DNA of 64,000 bases from an uncultured Lachnospiraceae bacterium. Lineage in GTDB: Bacteria > Bacillota > Clostridia > Lachnospirales > Lachnospiraceae. Made by a program: the position numbers and the translations under genes. The DNA is taken from NCBI GenBank assembly GCA_905209075.1, contig CAJLRL010000001.1:186001-250000 (forward strand). Direction: 5' to 3'. Positions 51,881-61,344 of this stretch are shown here, in pieces. Each line of letters starts with the position of its first letter. Within the stretch, counting starts at the first letter, position 1. A model generated the notes under the pieces. The model was given only the letters and a program-made list of their open reading frames with translations, was not told the DNA's origin and searched no databases.

Positions 51881-52504
51881 ATGCTATATAATTACATTAA
51901 AGCGAATTATAAAGAAGCTGAACCCATTTTCTTTTCTGATCTGGAAAGAGATGATATAAGCAAATCAGCATTGAATCAGCAATTAAAAAGGCTTTGCGAT
52001 AAAGGATTGCTTATGAAATATGATACAGGAGTTTATTACATTCCCAAACGAACTTTACTTAATTCAATGATAGGACCAAATGCTGATATGGTTGCCAGAT
52101 ATCGTTTTATACTTAAGGGGGATAAAATAGAGGGATTTTATGGCGGAAACTCATTTGCTAATCAGATAGGAATAACCACTCAGGTTCCAAGAGTTGTGGA
52201 AATTGTAAGCAATAATACAAATTCTTCAGATCGTGAAGTTAAAATTGGAGATAGACGTTTCTATATAAAAAAGCCAATAGTTAAGATAACAAATGAAAAT
52301 GTTTATGTATTACAAATGTTGGAACTACTAAAAAATCTTGATGCATATCTTGATTATTCATATAAGGAAGCAAAAGAAAAATTTGCAGTGTATATATCAG
52401 CCCATGGAATAAAAAGAGCTGATGTAGACTACTACATTAGAAAATATCCTTTGGCAACATTCAAATATTATTATGAATTGGAGTTGGATCATGTACTTGC
52501 ATAA
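51881..52504 (+). CDS. AbiEi/DUF6088-type antitoxin
   Basis: A 207-residue antitoxin of the AbiE type IV system. The N-terminal winged helix (FFSDLERDDISKSALNQQLK, RLCDKGLLMKYDTGVYYIPK) is the DNA-binding part of this family and the C-terminal part counteracts the toxin. ATG 51881 fits GGGGGG at 51869-51874; the longer frame from 51830 has no site. The toxin gene overlaps its end. AbiE loci stop phage growth by inactivating tRNA or translation in related bacteria. Confidence 0.85.
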   Translation: MLYNYIKANYKEAEPIFFSDLERDDISKSALNQQLKRLCDKGLLMKYDTGVYYIPKRTLLNSMIGPNADMVARYRFILKGDKIEGFYGGNSFANQIGITTQVPRVVEIVSNNTNSSDREVKIGDRRFYIKKPIVKITNENVYVLQMLELLKNLDAYLDYSYKEAKEKFAVYISAHGIKRADVDYYIRKYPLATFKYYYELELDHVLA

Positions 52505-53411
52505 AGAAAATAGGGAATTATTTCGGGATGTAATTTTATTAACTTCTCAAAAATTAGAAGTGAGCGAAGATATTGTCGAAAAAGACTATTATGTAACCAG
52601 TATTCTAAAAAAGCTATCAGAGATAGATTATCCAATCGTTTTTAAAGGTGGTACATCGCTCTCAAAAGCGTTCAATGTTATTGACCGTTTTTCTGAAGAT
52701 ATAGATATAACATTTACAGAGCATCTGGGTGAGGCAAGAAGGAAAAAGTTAAAATACAATATTATAAAGCCAATCGCAGATGATCTGGAGCTAAACATAC
52801 GTAATTTTAATTCAGTGGAGAGCGACAAAAATCTCAATCATTATGATTTCTATTATGAATCTGTAGTGGGCGACAGAGTGCTGAATGCTATTCCACATTA
52901 TGTGAAATTGGAAACTTCACTGATGTCTTATGCATTTCCTACAGAAAAAAGAAATTTAGAAAATTATATTTTCAAGGCTCTTGGGAAAACAGAAAATGAA
53001 TTAATAGCTGCGTATGATTTAGAAACTTTTCAGATGAGAGTCCAGTCATTGAATAGAACTCTTATTGATAAAATATTTGCAGTATGTGATTACTATTTGC
53101 AAGGAAAAGCACATAGAAATGCAAGGCATTTGTATGACATATACAAGTTATCAAAGTATGTTAGAATTGACAAAGATTTTCTTGAACTGGTAGGAGAGGT
53201 TCGCAATCATAGAATAGAAATGGGAACAAATATCGCTCCATCAGCTCCGTTAGAAGTTAATATACCAGAACTGGTTGAAAAAATATGTGATGATGATTTC
53301 TATAAGATTGATTATAAAGAAACTACGTTGAAATTGATTTCTGATAATTTAAGTTATGATGAAGTAAAAAATCATTATAGAGAAATCGCAATAAAGATAT
53401 TCGAAAATTAA
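52491..53411 (+). CDS. AbiEii-type nucleotidyltransferase toxin
   Basis: A 306-residue nucleotidyltransferase of the AbiEii/AbiGii family. The catalytic site is PIVFKGGTSLSKAFNVIDRF followed by SEDIDITF, giving the GGTSL and D-x-D acidic pair. The C-terminal part has NARHLYDIYKLSKY and YDEVKNHYREI typical of the family. ATG 52491, inside the antitoxin's last codons, has GGAG eight bases upstream. Family members add nucleotides to tRNA ends and are held off by the antitoxin. A strong terminator at 53444 closes the operon. Confidence 0.9.
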   Translation: MYLHKENRELFRDVILLTSQKLEVSEDIVEKDYYVTSILKKLSEIDYPIVFKGGTSLSKAFNVIDRFSEDIDITFTEHLGEARRKKLKYNIIKPIADDLELNIRNFNSVESDKNLNHYDFYYESVVGDRVLNAIPHYVKLETSLMSYAFPTEKRNLENYIFKALGKTENELIAAYDLETFQMRVQSLNRTLIDKIFAVCDYYLQGKAHRNARHLYDIYKLSKYVRIDKDFLELVGEVRNHRIEMGTNIAPSAPLEVNIPELVEKICDDDFYKIDYKETTLKLISDNLSYDEVKNHYREIAIKIFEN

Positions 53412-53443
53412 AGGGACATGCTAGTCCGGGTATTTTCAAACAG

Positions 53444-53486
53444 CCTCCAGGCATGCTGATCAGACATCAGCACCTGGAGGTTTTTT
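53444..53486 (+). terminator. Strong intrinsic terminator of the AbiE operon
   Basis: CCTCCAGG pairs with CCTGGAGG, and the inner TGCTGAT pairs with ATCAGCA, followed by TTTTTT. Confidence 0.9.
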
Positions 53487-53579
53487 AATGTACACAACAA
53501 TATCTTGACTTATGATACAAAATGTTTACATCTGCCATGTATAGTTATATCAACAAAGGGTATTAAGGAGAGCGGGTAT

Positions 53580-55040
53580 ATGGAAAAACAAAGGAAAAGC
53601 ACAATAAATCGAAGGAAAATCCTCACCGCAGCAATAGCGGAGGCTGTGATACTTACCACACTGGCAGGCTGCGCAGATAAAAGGGTAGATTACGGCACTG
53701 ATACGGAAAATATGACAAAAAGTACTGTATGTAATGTGAAGGATTTTAGTACAGAGGCGACCTACAGCGATGAATTTTCCGTGCAGACAGAAATTGGAAA
53801 TGTAAATATAGATATAAGTGCAAAAGTGGAACTGCCTGATTGTAAGACAATGTCAGTAGTTGAAGTGGAAAAGATACCTTATTCTGCAAAGCTCAAGGAA
53901 AAGGTATTGAAGGCATACTTTGGAGAGTCACAGATTTATTACTATGATAAAGAACATTGGACAAAAACACAGCTTCAAAATCTCATTGATTCCATAAATT
54001 CCTCAACAACACCAACTGATACATCTGGCACAGGAAACAGAGCTGAGCTTTTGAAGGAATATACGCATTATCTGGAAAATGCCGGTGATGAATGGACTAT
54101 AGCTACAGAGTATGATTCATGTGATGAGTTTGTAGGGAAAAAAGGAAACACCTGGTATAACGTGAATTTTGTTGCAGATGGTGATGAAAATAAATGGCTG
54201 TCGGGAATTGGCGCAGGTCCGATTGAGGGATATACCAAAAAGGCAGGAAGTAATGAATATGAGTGGAGCAATATATTTAACGATGGATATGTGCAGCAAT
54301 ACTTTGGACCGGATTCACTCATGGAATATGATACGGTATATGATATCACGGATTCACAGGATACATCGGGAGCGGAAATTGCGCAGGAGGAAAATGAATC
54401 GGGTATCACAATAGAAGAAGCGGGGAATATGATAGACAGTTTTTTGAAAGAGACAGGTTTTTCATCCATCCCGCAGACTGAGAGCTCGCAGCTGAAATGG
54501 AGTGGATATAACGAAAGAGCCGATCAGGTGTATCAGAAAGATGATATACATGAGTGTGTAAGTGGTTATAGATTTTACTACAATATCGGAGTTGACGGAA
54601 TGTTATTTGATGACGATTTAAACCCGATGGATTACAGCGGATACAATATGAAATATGGTGATAGTATAGAGGATACTTTTGATAATGAATTCTACAATTT
54701 TTATGTTGATAAATATGGTATAGGTACTTTTTATATAGACTGCCCGGTAAGTATAGTAAGAAAACAGGAAAATGTAGAAATGCTTCCTTTGGAAAATATA
54801 TTTGATATTGCCCGGGATGAGCTTAAAAACAATGCTGATGAATATGTACTGGATACAAATGTAAAGTATTACACTCTAAAACTTGCATACATAAGGGTAA
54901 ACAACCGGACGGATATGCAAAAATACAGTTATATTCCGGCATGGAGTCTGGAATTGCTGCAGAAAGGCACTACAAATGCATGCCCTGTATTTATCAACGC
55001 GATTGACGGAAGTGTGATACATCCGGACGATCTGAGTTAA
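53580..55040 (+). CDS. Lipoprotein A of a tandem paralogous trio
   Basis: A 486-residue lipoprotein: signal peptide with lipobox TTLAGC and cysteine at about 32, then ADKRVDYGTDTEN. The mature part shares with the next two genes the phrases KVELPDCKTMSVVEVEKI, QIYYYDKEHWT, and the C-terminal YIPAWSLELL.. with VFINAIDGSVIHPDDL. ATG 53580 fits AAGGAG; the longer frame lacks a site and would destroy the signal peptide. The family (DUF6034-like) has no known function. The three proteins precede an adaptor/permease operon and may belong to it. Confidence 0.75.
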   Translation: MEKQRKSTINRRKILTAAIAEAVILTTLAGCADKRVDYGTDTENMTKSTVCNVKDFSTEATYSDEFSVQTEIGNVNIDISAKVELPDCKTMSVVEVEKIPYSAKLKEKVLKAYFGESQIYYYDKEHWTKTQLQNLIDSINSSTTPTDTSGTGNRAELLKEYTHYLENAGDEWTIATEYDSCDEFVGKKGNTWYNVNFVADGDENKWLSGIGAGPIEGYTKKAGSNEYEWSNIFNDGYVQQYFGPDSLMEYDTVYDITDSQDTSGAEIAQEENESGITIEEAGNMIDSFLKETGFSSIPQTESSQLKWSGYNERADQVYQKDDIHECVSGYRFYYNIGVDGMLFDDDLNPMDYSGYNMKYGDSIEDTFDNEFYNFYVDKYGIGTFYIDCPVSIVRKQENVEMLPLENIFDIARDELKNNADEYVLDTNVKYYTLKLAYIRVNNRTDMQKYSYIPAWSLELLQKGTTNACPVFINAIDGSVIHPDDLS

Positions 55041-55125
55041 GATACAGAATGTTTACATCAGACCGTACCTTCACAGGAATAATTATGTTGTAGAAAAAAT
55101 GTGATATATCAGGGAGGATTGGCAT

Positions 55126-56463
55126 ATGAGAAAACACACAAGAATACTCGCAGCGGCTATGACGATTGTTGAAGCGATAGTAATCATCTCACTCACAGGC
55201 TGCTCAGGCAAAAAAGTAGATTATGGGAATGAGAGCGAAAGTAAAGAGACAAAAAATATGTCTGCCTTAGCTGATATCAAGGCAGACTCCGACTGGAAGG
55301 AAAACTTTACAATACAGACCGGCAATGGCGAGAAAACAGTATATATAAATGCAAATATTGTAGTTCCGGACTTCGATAACATGTCGGTTGTTGAGGTGGA
55401 AAATGTAAAGATAGATGCTGATTACAAAAAGCGTTTTCTGGATTTATATTTTGGTGGGAACGAGTACTATTATCACGATCCGGATCATTATACTGTTGAC
55501 GAACTGAATGAGGTCATAGAGGACTGGCAGAAAACACAGGATGATACTCACAGTGAGTGGTTGGAACAGCAGCTGGCTGAATACAGGGATAAGCTTGAAA
55601 CGGCAAAGACTACTTATACCGTGGCAAAGGATCTCGAAAACTGTGAAGTATTTGCAGGCTACAAAGGTGATGTGTTCTGTGAGGTGGAGTTTGAGGCTCA
55701 CAAGGTACATGCTTACGCCTGGTATCAGTCCGGGACAGATTATGGTCCACCATCTTTAAGGAATGAGGACTATGATACCATAACGCAGACTTTTCAGGAT
55801 GATGATCTAAAGGATAAGGCAGACGAGACCTCAAATGAGGGCAGTAAATCTGCCGCATCAGCCAAAAAAGAAGCCGGGAATTTCCTTAGTAAATTGGGAA
55901 TGCAGGATCTGGTGGAACGAGGTGAATGTGAGTGCGGCTGGATAGGGTTTAATAACAGCGAAGAAGGAAATGATTATCAGACAGCAACGTGGGGATATAT
56001 TTATTCATACGCGACCGGCATAGACGGCATCACATTTAAGGATGGATTGGATAGGGATACCTATTTGTCGGTGTATGAAACAAATGATAGTGATACAGAT
56101 GATGTTACACTGCCTGACAGTACACTTCTTACAGTCACGGATGATGGAATAATCGATGTGCAGTTGGAATATCCGGTAAATGTAACACAGATCTATAAGG
56201 ATGTGGAGCTTATTTCTCTGAAAAATATAGAGCAGATCATCAAGGCGGAGATTACGGAAAATCCTGATAAATATGATACTACATCGTCATTTAATAAGCT
56301 GCAGCTTGGTTATTTGAAGATAAGAAGTGACAGTGAACCGGGAAAATACAGCTATGTTCCGGCGTGGGCACTGTCACGTATGGTAGACTACTCCAGTGAG
56401 CGAAATGCTATCTTTGTAAACGCTATAGATGGAACGATCATAGATTTGGAAAATTCACTGTAA
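55126..56463 (+). CDS. Lipoprotein B of the trio
   Basis: A 445-residue lipoprotein with signal IVEAIVIISLTGCSGKKVDY (lipobox SLTGC). It shares with its neighbours NIVVPDFDNMSVVEVENVKI, YYYHDPDHYTVDELNEVIED, GYIYSYATGIDGITF and the terminal YVPAWALSRM..FVNAIDGTIID. Compared with A and C it is shorter in the middle. GGGAGG precedes the ATG. It lies 85 bases after A and 10 bases before C. Confidence 0.75.
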   Translation: MRKHTRILAAAMTIVEAIVIISLTGCSGKKVDYGNESESKETKNMSALADIKADSDWKENFTIQTGNGEKTVYINANIVVPDFDNMSVVEVENVKIDADYKKRFLDLYFGGNEYYYHDPDHYTVDELNEVIEDWQKTQDDTHSEWLEQQLAEYRDKLETAKTTYTVAKDLENCEVFAGYKGDVFCEVEFEAHKVHAYAWYQSGTDYGPPSLRNEDYDTITQTFQDDDLKDKADETSNEGSKSAASAKKEAGNFLSKLGMQDLVERGECECGWIGFNNSEEGNDYQTATWGYIYSYATGIDGITFKDGLDRDTYLSVYETNDSDTDDVTLPDSTLLTVTDDGIIDVQLEYPVNVTQIYKDVELISLKNIEQIIKAEITENPDKYDTTSSFNKLQLGYLKIRSDSEPGKYSYVPAWALSRMVDYSSERNAIFVNAIDGTIIDLENSL

Positions 56464-56473
56464 AGGAGAGGCT

Positions 56474-57916
56474 ATGAAGAGGAAAAACGTTATTATACCG
56501 GCAGCAGTTCTTGCAATAGCATTAACCGGCTGTTCAGGAAAAAAAGTAGATTACAATATGGAAACTGAAAATATAAACACAAAAGCAGGAAGCGATATAA
56601 GCGCGTTTGACGACAGTACGAAATGGAATGACAGCTTTTCTGTTGAGACATCGGACAAAAGTGTGGATGTGGATATTTCAGCAGACATTACCCTGCCGGA
56701 CTGTAAAAGCATGTCGGTTGTTGAGGTGCAGAATATAAAGGTGGATGCCGATTTCAAAAAGAGTGTGATAGAGGCTTATTTTGGCGATAGTACCGTATAT
56801 TACCATGACATACTTCATTATACGAAAGAAGAGATCTATCACAGTATGGAAGTTGTCAAAAATGAGATTGCCGGGTATCAGCAGGAAATTGATGCGGGTG
56901 ATCTTACAGAAGATGGCATAAGCAGGGTGATGAAAACAGAAAATGATCTGCTGGAACAGTATGAAAAGGCAGAACCGTCTGCACTGGATACGCGTGAAAT
57001 AGCCACAGATTATACGGATTGTAATGAGTATCTGGGATATATTGGTAATGTTTTCTGTGAGCTTAGATTTGGAATTGCTGAGGACGGCTCTCTTGAATAT
57101 ATTTCAGCACAGCCTCTTAAGGCGGGAAGTGAGGGCACATCATATGATGACAGTGAGTATGGCTATTACGGACCACCATCATTTGCAGAGGAGCAGGGTG
57201 TAGAGGGCTTGAATGGAGGTTCTACAGGTGGAGATACTACATCTTCATATGACAACGAGTGTGTATTGACCAAAGACGAAGCTGTAAAGAAGGCAGAAGA
57301 ATTTCAAAATAAATTAGGCAGGGCTTCACAGGTATATATAGTAACCTCAGACTACGAGTGGAGCGCAGGAGTGACCGTGAGCGTGGATGACGATGATGCC
57401 GTAAAAATTGATGATACAGAGAGTACTGTGAAAGATACAGCGTGGGGATATATCGTAGATTATGGTGAGGGTGTAGATGGCATAGCGTTTTGCAAGTCGC
57501 TCGATTTCACCCGGAATATGGATATATGGGAGAATCTCGATAACTATGATGATTTTATTCCATATGGCAATAGTTCCTTTATTGTGACGGATCTGGGAGT
57601 AACGGAATTTAGTATTTCTTATCCTGTTGATATTGTTAATGAGTCAAAAAACGTAGAACTCTTGTCAATGGACACTATAAAGGAGATCATCAAGGATGAC
57701 ATGACAAAAAACTCAGATCAGTATGATTTTACACAAAATCACACTTACAACAATCTAAAGCTCGGATATATCCGTTTGAAGGATGCATCTGACAAGGATA
57801 AATATACTTATGTTCCGGCATGGTGTCTGTCAAAACAGGATAAGGGCTACGACAGATATCCAGTGTATGTGAATGCGATAGACGGCACGATAATAAGGAT
57901 TGATGATCTAATATAA
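56474..57916 (+). CDS. Lipoprotein C of the trio
   Basis: A 480-residue lipoprotein with signal VIIPAAVLAIALTGCSGKKV (lipobox ALTGC). Shared family segments are ITLPDCKSMSVVEVQNIKVD, VYYHDILHYTKEEIYHSMEV, WGYIVDYGEGVDGIAF and the C-terminal YVPAWCLSKQ..YVNAIDGTIIRIDDL. It begins 10 bases after B with AAAGGAGAGG, so B and C share a transcript. The conserved terminal strand pair suggests a PepSY- or YycH-like wall sensor domain, which is inference. Confidence 0.75.
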   Translation: MKRKNVIIPAAVLAIALTGCSGKKVDYNMETENINTKAGSDISAFDDSTKWNDSFSVETSDKSVDVDISADITLPDCKSMSVVEVQNIKVDADFKKSVIEAYFGDSTVYYHDILHYTKEEIYHSMEVVKNEIAGYQQEIDAGDLTEDGISRVMKTENDLLEQYEKAEPSALDTREIATDYTDCNEYLGYIGNVFCELRFGIAEDGSLEYISAQPLKAGSEGTSYDDSEYGYYGPPSFAEEQGVEGLNGGSTGGDTTSSYDNECVLTKDEAVKKAEEFQNKLGRASQVYIVTSDYEWSAGVTVSVDDDDAVKIDDTESTVKDTAWGYIVDYGEGVDGIAFCKSLDFTRNMDIWENLDNYDDFIPYGNSSFIVTDLGVTEFSISYPVDIVNESKNVELLSMDTIKEIIKDDMTKNSDQYDFTQNHTYNNLKLGYIRLKDASDKDKYTYVPAWCLSKQDKGYDRYPVYVNAIDGTIIRIDDLI

Positions 57917-58012
57917 GATACTGTTATTGGCTGCAATAAAGTTTATACATGGAGTTACATTTTTAGATAATAGATCAGGTTCATATTTTGATGGAAAAGA
58001 TGTGAAAAATAT

Positions 58013-59002
58013 ATGATTAACAGAAAGAAAAAATATATAAGTCGTTTGACATTTGCCGCTGCAATTACATCTATTTTATTTTCGGGATGCGGGGCGGCAC
58101 AAAAGGAGCTTGCACAGACGGACAGGACTCCCTACGAGAAAATATCATACCAGACAGTTACGGTACAGAGCGGTTCACTCACACCGCAGACTACCATAAG
58201 CCTGAGAGCGCAGGGCTATACCAAGTTTTCCTATGGTGCGACAAACACGGAGCTTACGCTTGAAAAGGTGAATGTGGCAGTGGGTGATCATGTGAAAAAG
58301 GGCGATATACTGGTGGCTTTTAAATCCGGGGAGATACAGAAAAAGATTGAGGATTACAGCGGGCAGATCAGTCAGAATAAGCTTCTGGCAGAGCACTACA
58401 GGGCTATTATGAAAATCGATGATACTCAGGATTATTCAAGCGATATCGCCCAGCTTGATAAGGATACAGATGTTGCACAGCTTTATCTTGATGAGGCAGA
58501 GGAAAAACTGTCGAGATATCAGATCACGGCATCCGGGGATGGCACGATCACAGCAATGGATCATTCACTTTTGGCGGGAGTTTTTGAACCGGGCAGCAAT
58601 CTCATAACAGAAATCAGCGGAAACGGCAATTACGAGGCTGACAGACCGGAAGGCTATGACTTTAATGTGGGTGATGTATACACGGCGACAGCATCTGATA
58701 TAGAATTTGAGCTTAAGGTAAAAGAGGTGGACGATAAAAAGATTGTTTTTGAACCGGTATCGGACATGTCGGCAGTATCGGATGCACAGATATTTTCCAT
58801 GGAGGTGACGCGCCCTGCTATAGAAAATGCTGTGTATGTGCAAAAGGACGCAGTGCATGAGAAGGATGGCAGATATTTTGTATACACGCTGGATGAGAAT
58901 GGATACAGACAGGCGGTATGGATAAATGCCGGAGATCAGGTGGGAGATTACCGGATCATCACAGAAGGACTTAAAAGCGGGGATGAGGTGGTTTTGCAGT
59001 GA
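58013..59002 (+). CDS. HlyD-like lipoprotein adaptor
   Basis: A 329-residue membrane-fusion-type adaptor anchored as a lipoprotein (lipobox LFSGC, cysteine about residue 26). It has a lipoyl-type half motif KVNVAVGDHVKKGDILVAFK, a coiled-coil hairpin (KKIEDYSGQISQNKLLAEHY), the second half TASGDGTITAMDHSLL, and a beta-barrel end NAVYVQKDAVHEKDGRYFVY with GLKSGDEVVLQ. It should link the FtsX-type permease to the outside face of the membrane. No good ribosome site is visible before ATG 58013. Its stop overlaps the next start (GTGA). Confidence 0.82.
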   Translation: MINRKKKYISRLTFAAAITSILFSGCGAAQKELAQTDRTPYEKISYQTVTVQSGSLTPQTTISLRAQGYTKFSYGATNTELTLEKVNVAVGDHVKKGDILVAFKSGEIQKKIEDYSGQISQNKLLAEHYRAIMKIDDTQDYSSDIAQLDKDTDVAQLYLDEAEEKLSRYQITASGDGTITAMDHSLLAGVFEPGSNLITEISGNGNYEADRPEGYDFNVGDVYTATASDIEFELKVKEVDDKKIVFEPVSDMSAVSDAQIFSMEVTRPAIENAVYVQKDAVHEKDGRYFVYTLDENGYRQAVWINAGDQVGDYRIITEGLKSGDEVVLQ

Positions 59003-61344
59003 AGATCAGAAACATTTTATCAATAAAAAAGCTGGCAGTATTGGGGATATGTGTGTCGTTTTTGGCAGGCGGCTGTGGAAAAATGACAGAAAGCAGCATA
59101 CCAGAGCTTGAGGAACCTGTAGCTTTAAATGAAGCCTACAGACCTGTGGAATACGGTACGATCGGCTCCGTACAGGTACTGATGGCTACTGCGGTTCCGA
59201 GGGATTACTGCAATTACTATAGTGCAAACGTAAACATTTCACAGATATATGTGGAGCCGGGGGATACTGTAAATGCCGGAGATGTGCTTGCTGTCTGTGA
59301 TGTTGATGAGGCAAAAAAGCAGTTGCAGGAATGTCAGGCTGCGCTGGCGCATGAGAATGAGACATATGAGATATCAGCTCAGATCTCGGATACGCAGATC
59401 CGATTATGGGAGAGCCAGACCGCAGGGCAGGATAATAATGAGCCTGACCCGTCAGATGGAGCTGCGGATGACACGCATGAAACCGATGCAGACACAAATA
59501 TTGATGAATATGCAGCAGTTACGGGTGAATTTTCAACAGAACAGACGGATAAAAATGAGAGTACAGACGAGGATTACAACACGCAGATAGCCACAGAACA
59601 GGAAAATCAGCGGTACGATAAGCAGCTTCACGAATACCGCGTGCAAAAGATCAATGAGCAGATGGCTTTATATCAGCAGCTCGTTGATGATGGAACGCTT
59701 AAGGCAGCCCACAGCGGTCTTGTCTCTTACACTAAGAAGCTGACAGAGGGAAGGTCAGCTGCGGCATACGAGAATATAGTCATTGTCTCAGATACAGATG
59801 ACCTTGTGCTGGATATAAAAGATACAGCCATAAATGAGTACAAATACAGCGATTATGACAAGAAATATGTGATAGTCGATGGCGAAAAATATGATGTCAC
59901 CGAGTCTCAATATACATCAGAGGTTTTGGTACTTTCGAAGATAAACAACCGCTATCCGGATGTGTGCGTGGAAAGCAGGGAAAAGCCGCATCTTACGGCT
60001 GGACAGATGTATCCGGTATATTTTGAAAAGACAAAAGCGGATCAGGCACTTGTAGTGGGGAAAGATTCCATCTATAAGGATGGCGATACGAGATATGTCT
60101 ATGTGAAAAATGATGAGGGAGGCCGCGAGAAACGCATCATAACGACAGGTGAGTCTGATGAAAACTATACACAGGTCACAGAGGGATTGAAGGAGGGGGA
60201 GCTGGTCTACTACAATTCCACGGATCAGGTTCCGACAAAGTACAGTAAGTACACGGTAAAGAGGTCTGATTTTGACATAGCAAACTACGGTGTGCAGTAC
60301 AGCAGATCTGACGCAGGGACGATAACCGAGACCTGTGATTATGAAGGACAGATCGTATCGGTCAATGTGAAGCAGGACGACACGGTAGAAAAGGGCATGC
60401 TGCTTTATGTGGTGGATACCGGAGAGGGCAAAGCTGCCATAACAGAGGCGAAAAATGCGATTGACTCGGAGAATGAATCATATGCGCAGAAGATCGCAGA
60501 TTACGATAAACAGATCAGGGATTTATCTGAAGGCGGTAGCAGCACAGAAGAAAATAATCAGCAGGACGCAGAGCCTGATACAGCATATGATGAGCAGCAG
60601 TTGAAACTGAATTTACAGTTACTGGATCTGCAGAAAAAACTTGCCGGTGCAGACCACACCTATCAGCTTTCACAGCTACAGTCAGCATATGACAGCATAA
60701 GCGAAGGAAATGACGGCAAAGGAAATATCTCAGTATATGCAAAAAATGCGGGAAAAGTTTCAAAGGTGAGTGTCAAGGCCGGAGATAATGTGGAGGAAGG
60801 TGCGGATATCCTGCAGATAACAGGAAATTCCACAGATGTATTGCTGGTTCAGGTAAAGGATAGCAATAGCTATAAAGTCTATACGGACAATATAGCAGAT
60901 GTGGGAGAACAGGTATCACTTGAACTGGACGGCACAACGATCTATGGAAGCTGTATCGGCTTTGCAGGTTACGGCAGGGAAGCTCAAAAGGGATATGTAA
61001 ATCAGGATGACAAGGGCGTGCATATCACCGGAAACACGGATTCCGGATATGGAAATGCAGCATTTTATATAAAACTTGACAATGGAATACCGGATGATCT
61101 GACCAGGGCATCTGCCGTAAAGTTTTCCTATGTTTCCCTGAAAAAGGTGGTAGTGGTGCCGACCTCGATCATACACAAGCAGATTAATCCGATGGACAAA
61201 GAGGATATATCCTACTACGTGTGGAAAATTGATGGGGACAGCGTGGTAAAGCAGCCGGTGATATTGAGCGATTACACATCAGGCAGCAACACACTTGTGC
61301 TTTACGGTATTGATGAGGGTGATGAAATATGTTTGGATTCGTAA
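58999..61344 (+). CDS. Lipoprotein with two tandem HlyD-like adaptor modules
   Basis: A 781-residue lipoprotein starting GTG 58999 inside the upstream stop, with signal AVLGICVSFLAGGCGKM (lipobox LAGGC). Module 1 (about 40-415) has NISQIYVEPGDTVNAGDVLA, a coiled-coil split by an acidic Asp/Glu/Thr-rich insert, and ALVVGKDSIYKDGDTRYVYV. Module 2 (about 430-781) repeats the plan: GQIVSVNVKQDDTVEKGMLL, another coiled-coil, GKVSKVSVKAGDNVEEGADI and ILSDYTSGSNTLVLYGID. Single adaptors are 300-450 residues, so this looks like a fusion of two. It overlaps the permease start by 16 bases. Confidence 0.82.
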   Translation: MKIRNILSIKKLAVLGICVSFLAGGCGKMTESSIPELEEPVALNEAYRPVEYGTIGSVQVLMATAVPRDYCNYYSANVNISQIYVEPGDTVNAGDVLAVCDVDEAKKQLQECQAALAHENETYEISAQISDTQIRLWESQTAGQDNNEPDPSDGAADDTHETDADTNIDEYAAVTGEFSTEQTDKNESTDEDYNTQIATEQENQRYDKQLHEYRVQKINEQMALYQQLVDDGTLKAAHSGLVSYTKKLTEGRSAAAYENIVIVSDTDDLVLDIKDTAINEYKYSDYDKKYVIVDGEKYDVTESQYTSEVLVLSKINNRYPDVCVESREKPHLTAGQMYPVYFEKTKADQALVVGKDSIYKDGDTRYVYVKNDEGGREKRIITTGESDENYTQVTEGLKEGELVYYNSTDQVPTKYSKYTVKRSDFDIANYGVQYSRSDAGTITETCDYEGQIVSVNVKQDDTVEKGMLLYVVDTGEGKAAITEAKNAIDSENESYAQKIADYDKQIRDLSEGGSSTEENNQQDAEPDTAYDEQQLKLNLQLLDLQKKLAGADHTYQLSQLQSAYDSISEGNDGKGNISVYAKNAGKVSKVSVKAGDNVEEGADILQITGNSTDVLLVQVKDSNSYKVYTDNIADVGEQVSLELDGTTIYGSCIGFAGYGREAQKGYVNQDDKGVHITGNTDSGYGNAAFYIKLDNGIPDDLTRASAVKFSYVSLKKVVVVPTSIIHKQINPMDKEDISYYVWKIDGDSVVKQPVILSDYTSGSNTLVLYGIDEGDEICLDS

